Below are positions 8,103 to 9,561 of a DNA stretch of 9,561 bases, piece by piece; within the stretch, counting starts at the first letter, position 1; each line of letters begins with the position of its first letter. The DNA is from Tannerella sp. (GTDB lineage: Bacteria; Bacteroidota; Bacteroidia; Bacteroidales; Tannerellaceae): NCBI GenBank assembly GCA_031282485.1, contig JAITDQ010000273.1, forward strand, positions 1-9,561, given 5' to 3'. The position numbers and the translations under genes were made by a program. Below the pieces are notes generated by a model. It saw only the letters and a program-made list of their open reading frames with translations. It did not search any database and was not told the DNA's origin.

Positions 8103-8410
8103 CAGCCGCACTGCTACGGGAAGGTCTCCCACTGCGTGGGAAAGGCCACTCCGGGCTACAGGAAGGGTTCTCACTCAGTGAAAAAGGCCGCCGTAGTGCT
8201 ACGGGAGGGTTTCTCACTGCGTGAGAAGGGCCGCCGTAATGCTGCAAGAGGTTTCCCACTGAATAGGAAGGGCTGCCGTAGTGCTACGACCGGAAATCCC
8301 ACTGCGTGAGAAAGGTTGCCGCAGCGCTGCAGGAGGTTTTCCATTGAGTAAGGAAAGGCTGCCGCAACGCTGCGACCGGAAATCCCGCTGCCCGGGAAGG
8401 GTTTCTGCAG
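8103..8410. repeat. Structured tandem array: 85-bp dimers of 42/43-bp monomers
   Basis: Seven monomers can be anchored on their CACT-like core at 8130, 8172, 8215, 8257, 8300, 8342 and 8386, giving spacings of 42, 43, 42, 43, 42 and 44. Odd copies carry CACTGCGTG and even copies CACTCAGTG, CACTGAATAGG or CATTGAGTAAGG, so the true unit is an 85-bp dimer. Each monomer has a first dyad (for example TTCTCAC-TGC-GTGAGAA in copy 3) and, in most copies, a second one (CCGTAG-TG-CTACGG in copy 2). The first copy's second dyad is degenerate and the last copy is truncated. An extra second-dyad half begins the array at 8103. Successive spacings are not all multiples of three and the internal frames shift, so the array is non-coding. 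Direction of action is unknown; it lies downstream of the DUF6261-like gene. Confidence 0.85.
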
Positions 8411-8420
8411 GTTTTTTTCC

Positions 8421-8455
8421 GCTTTCGGCACAGCGCAGGGCGCTGCGCCGAAAGC
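8421..8455. other. Very strong hairpin after DUF6261-like gene
   Basis: GCTTTCGGC (8421-8429) pairs with GCCGAAAGC (8447-8455). After one A·C mismatch, CAGCGC pairs with GCGCTG around the 3-nt loop AGG, making 15 base pairs in all. It lies 41 bp past the stop of the DUF6261-like gene, where a terminator would be. Read in that gene's direction the stem is followed by GGAAAAAAACC, an A-run rather than a U-run, so it is not a canonical intrinsic terminator. It may act as an RNA 3'-end stabiliser or as a boundary of the array. Confidence 0.7.
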
Positions 8456-8496
8456 AGGGGAGAGGCAATCATTTTCCCGCAATCGCCCGGCGGATG

Positions 8497-9231
8497 TTAT
8501 TCCGGTTTTCCGGTGTCGTCTTTTTTCTTTGCCGCGCGTCCTTTTCGTTGTGCGAGAATGTCGATGTAGTGATCCGTGCGGATGTTGAGGGCATTGACGA
8601 AGGGAGCGTACGGCGCTTCGCCGTTCAGGAGCATGGAGGCGTCGATGCGGTCGAGCATGTCGCGCCAGGTGTTGTTGGTTTCCCGGCGGATGTTTGCCAT
8701 CCGGAGACCGGTTTTTCCGGCGCCTTCGGTATAGCGGGTTTGCTTGAGTGCATCAAAGGTCTTGTTGTCGGCTTCCAGGATGTTTACCCAGTCGTATACT
8801 TCCAGCGTCTGAATTTCGGCGGCATACGAAGTGCGTATTTCCTGAATGAAATTGTAAATGGAAGCCGTCTCTTCGTCATACGACTTGCGGGCGATGTTCC
8901 CGTAGTGGTCGAAGACGATTTTCAGTCGCCGGGCAGCTTCGCGGCGGATGGGGTCGAAATGGTTCAAACCGGCTTTCACCGCATCGGCAAATCCGCGGAA
9001 AACGATGTCGCGTGCATGGTCGGCTTCGGCAAGCTGTTCGGTAGTGGCGCTCTTGCGGATGAGTTCTATCGCTTCGTCAGCGCCGGCATACAGGGAGAGA
9101 AACGTGGCAAAAAGCGCTTCAATGTTCAGCGCCCCGGGATTGTGCTGTTCCACCAGCGTTTTAAACTCGGTGTAGAACTGGAACCATTCTTCGTTCCTCA
9201 GGTCTTCGATTCTGAATCTTTTGCATTTCAT
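8497..9231 (-). CDS. DUF6261-like hypothetical protein
   Basis: The 244-residue product has no signal peptide or membrane segment and looks almost wholly alpha-helical. Its N-terminus, FRIEDLRNEEWFQFYTEF (residues 6-23), followed by helices with no enzyme motif, resembles the DUF6261 family of Bacteroidales; I make this match from memory of the family and it needs a profile search. Conserved-looking stretches are DHARDIVFRGFADAVKAG (71-88), IYNFIQEIRT (125-134) and LEVYDWVNILEADNKTFD (143-160). The C-terminus is a basic, probably disordered tail (QRKGRAAKKKDDTGKPE). The function of DUF6261 is unknown. The ATG at 9231 is supported by a promoter about 40 bp upstream. The gene stands alone on its strand, its 3' end faces a strong hairpin and the structured repeat array, and the whole block is bracketed by inverted heptamer arrays. 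The basic tail would suit nucleic-acid contact, but this is speculation. Confidence 0.75.
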   Translation of the reverse strand: MKCKRFRIEDLRNEEWFQFYTEFKTLVEQHNPGALNIEALFATFLSLYAGADEAIELIRKSATTEQLAEADHARDIVFRGFADAVKAGLNHFDPIRREAARRLKIVFDHYGNIARKSYDEETASIYNFIQEIRTSYAAEIQTLEVYDWVNILEADNKTFDALKQTRYTEGAGKTGLRMANIRRETNNTWRDMLDRIDASMLLNGEAPYAPFVNALNIRTDHYIDILAQRKGRAAKKKDDTGKPE

Positions 9232-9270
9232 GATGTTTTACTGTTTAAAAGATGAATAATGAATTGTCCG

Positions 9271-9305
9271 CAAAAGTAACAAAAAATTACCGGAAATCAC
9301 GCAAA
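9271..9305 (-). promoter_or_regulatory. Bacteroidetes-type promoter for DUF6261-like gene
   Basis: On the minus strand TACTTTTG (9278 to 9271) is an exact TAnnTTTG −7 element, with TTTG at 9305-9302 upstream at 23 bp spacing. Transcription would start near 9264, leaving a leader of about 33 nt before the ATG at 9231. The 23-bp spacing equals that of the two promoters between the macroglobulin and amidase genes. Confidence 0.65.
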
Positions 9306-9380
9306 TAAATTTGATTTTTTTCTCCCCATGGAGTTATTTTTTTTATCTCCTCAAAGAAGATACGGCTTTCAGCCCTCAAT

Positions 9381-9436
9381 AATTGATAATTGATAATTGA
9401 CAATTGACAATTAACCACTAACCATTAACCATTAAT
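9381..9436 (+). repeat. AT-rich heptamer tandem array (right, inverted)
   Basis: Eight consecutive heptamers drift in sequence: AATTGAT twice, AATTGAC twice, AATTAAC, CACTAAC, CATTAAC, CATTAAT. The last copies are the reverse complement of those in the left array, with 18 bp (9419-9436) matching 7920-7937 exactly in inverted orientation. The array lies between the divergent starts of the DUF6261-like gene and the right-edge gene. Confidence 0.9.
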
Positions 9437-9447
9437 CTTCATGCTCA

Positions 9448-9479
9448 TTTGTGTATATGAATAAAAACTGCTAATTTAG
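9448..9479 (+). promoter_or_regulatory. Probable promoter for right-edge gene
   Basis: TTTG at 9448-9451 and TAATTTAG at 9472-9479 (one mismatch to TAnnTTTG) are spaced by 20 bp. Transcription would start at about 9485, leaving a short leader before the ATG pair at 9499 and 9502. This argues against the in-frame GTG at 9484 as the translation start, as it would lie at or before the transcript's 5' end. Confidence 0.5.
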
Positions 9480-9498
9480 CGGCGTGAAAAAAATACAA

Positions 9499-9561
9499 AT
9501 GATGAAAATCAAACTGTTTCTTACATTCGATCACGAATTGCCGCTGGGCGGACTTCGTACA
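9499..9561 (+). CDS. Possible polysaccharide-deacetylase-like protein (3'-partial)
   Basis: Only about 20 codons are visible. After tandem ATG codons (9499, 9502) the peptide MKIKLFLTFDHELPLGG resembles the first strand and metal-site motif of polysaccharide-deacetylase-like (NodB homology) proteins, where TFD followed by H/Y-E-L is typical near the N-terminus of Bacteroidetes members. Such proteins deacetylate cell-surface or extracellular glycans. Start choice: the promoter at 9448-9479 favours 9499 or 9502 over the upstream in-frame GTG at 9484. The family call rests on one motif and is tentative. Confidence 0.5.
   Translation, partial: MMKIKLFLTFDHELPLGGLRT

Larger units (their letters stand above)
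7911..8496. other. 586-bp intergenic region packed with repeats
   Basis: No convincing gene lies between the amidase and DUF6261-like stop codons. In order it holds the left heptamer array, a REP-like hairpin pair (7947-7983), about 115 bp of AT-rich sequence, the 42/43-bp repeat array (8103-8410) and a strong hairpin (8421-8455). The AT-rich part includes CTTAGTGTCTTTGTGGG (8033-8049), which resembles intergenic repeat remnants common in this phylum, and a run of seven G at 8091-8097. Open frames through the array are by-products of a period close to 14 codons. Confidence 0.8.

Noticed and set aside
8103..8410. CRISPR array
   Set aside because: There are no constant repeats separated by unique spacers. 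The whole 42/43-bp monomer is repeated, copies are diverged, and no cas gene is present.
8421..8455. Canonical intrinsic terminator of the DUF6261-like gene
   Set aside because: The stem is strong, but the downstream tract in that direction is A-rich rather than U-rich, so it is listed only as a hairpin.
8037..8482. Overlapping open frames through the array on both strands
   Set aside because: They arise because the period is near 42 bp (14 codons). Spacings of 42, 43 and 44 shift the frame, and no start signals or conserved protein features are seen.
8103..9231. Type III toxin-antitoxin (repeat RNA followed by toxin gene)
   Set aside because: In that system the RNA repeats lie upstream of the toxin on the same strand. 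Here the gene is upstream and the array lies past its stop codon, and the product does not look like a ToxN-type endoRNase.
9484..9486. GTG start for the right-edge gene
   Set aside because: It is in frame but lies at about the predicted transcription start. The tandem ATG at 9499/9502 fits the family's usual N-terminus better.

Overview
The window looks like chromosomal DNA of a Bacteroidota bacterium, most likely order Bacteroidales. The reasons are three upstream regions with the TAnnTTTG −7 promoter element of this phylum, no obvious Shine-Dalgarno sites, a giant lipoprotein alpha-2-macroglobulin of the Bacteroidetes layout, a DUF6261-like protein (a family I know essentially from Bacteroidales), and AT-rich heptamer repeats between genes. 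Genus cannot be fixed from sequence alone; Tannerellaceae or Dysgonomonadaceae-like genomes would fit.

Layout. At the left edge is the 3' part of an ECF-type sigma factor gene (+). It converges on a 2046-residue alpha-2-macroglobulin-family lipoprotein (−, 573-6713), which fills two thirds of the window and carries an intact CAEQ thioester motif. Its start faces, across a 180-bp intergenic region with two divergent promoters, a secreted LysM-like/Amidase_3 N-acetylmuramoyl-L-alanine amidase (+, 6894-7910). The divergent pair joins a periplasmic protease trap to a peptidoglycan hydrolase, so an envelope-maintenance or defence role is a reasonable inference. The sigma factor cannot be tied to either gene from sequence.

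The right part, 7906-9436, is different in character. It is bracketed by inverted arrays of AT-rich heptamers that share an exact 18-bp inverted repeat. Inside lie a REP-like hairpin, a roughly 310-bp array of 42/43-bp repeats, a very strong hairpin, and a DUF6261-like gene (−) whose 3' end faces the array. The array is really an 85-bp dimeric repeat. Each monomer holds two dyads, and some base-pair changes are compensatory. This gene-plus-structured-array block is the best candidate here for something undescribed.

At the right edge a further gene begins (+, about 9499). Its first residues suggest a polysaccharide-deacetylase-like protein; only about 20 codons are visible.

No tRNA, rRNA, CRISPR or transposase gene was seen.
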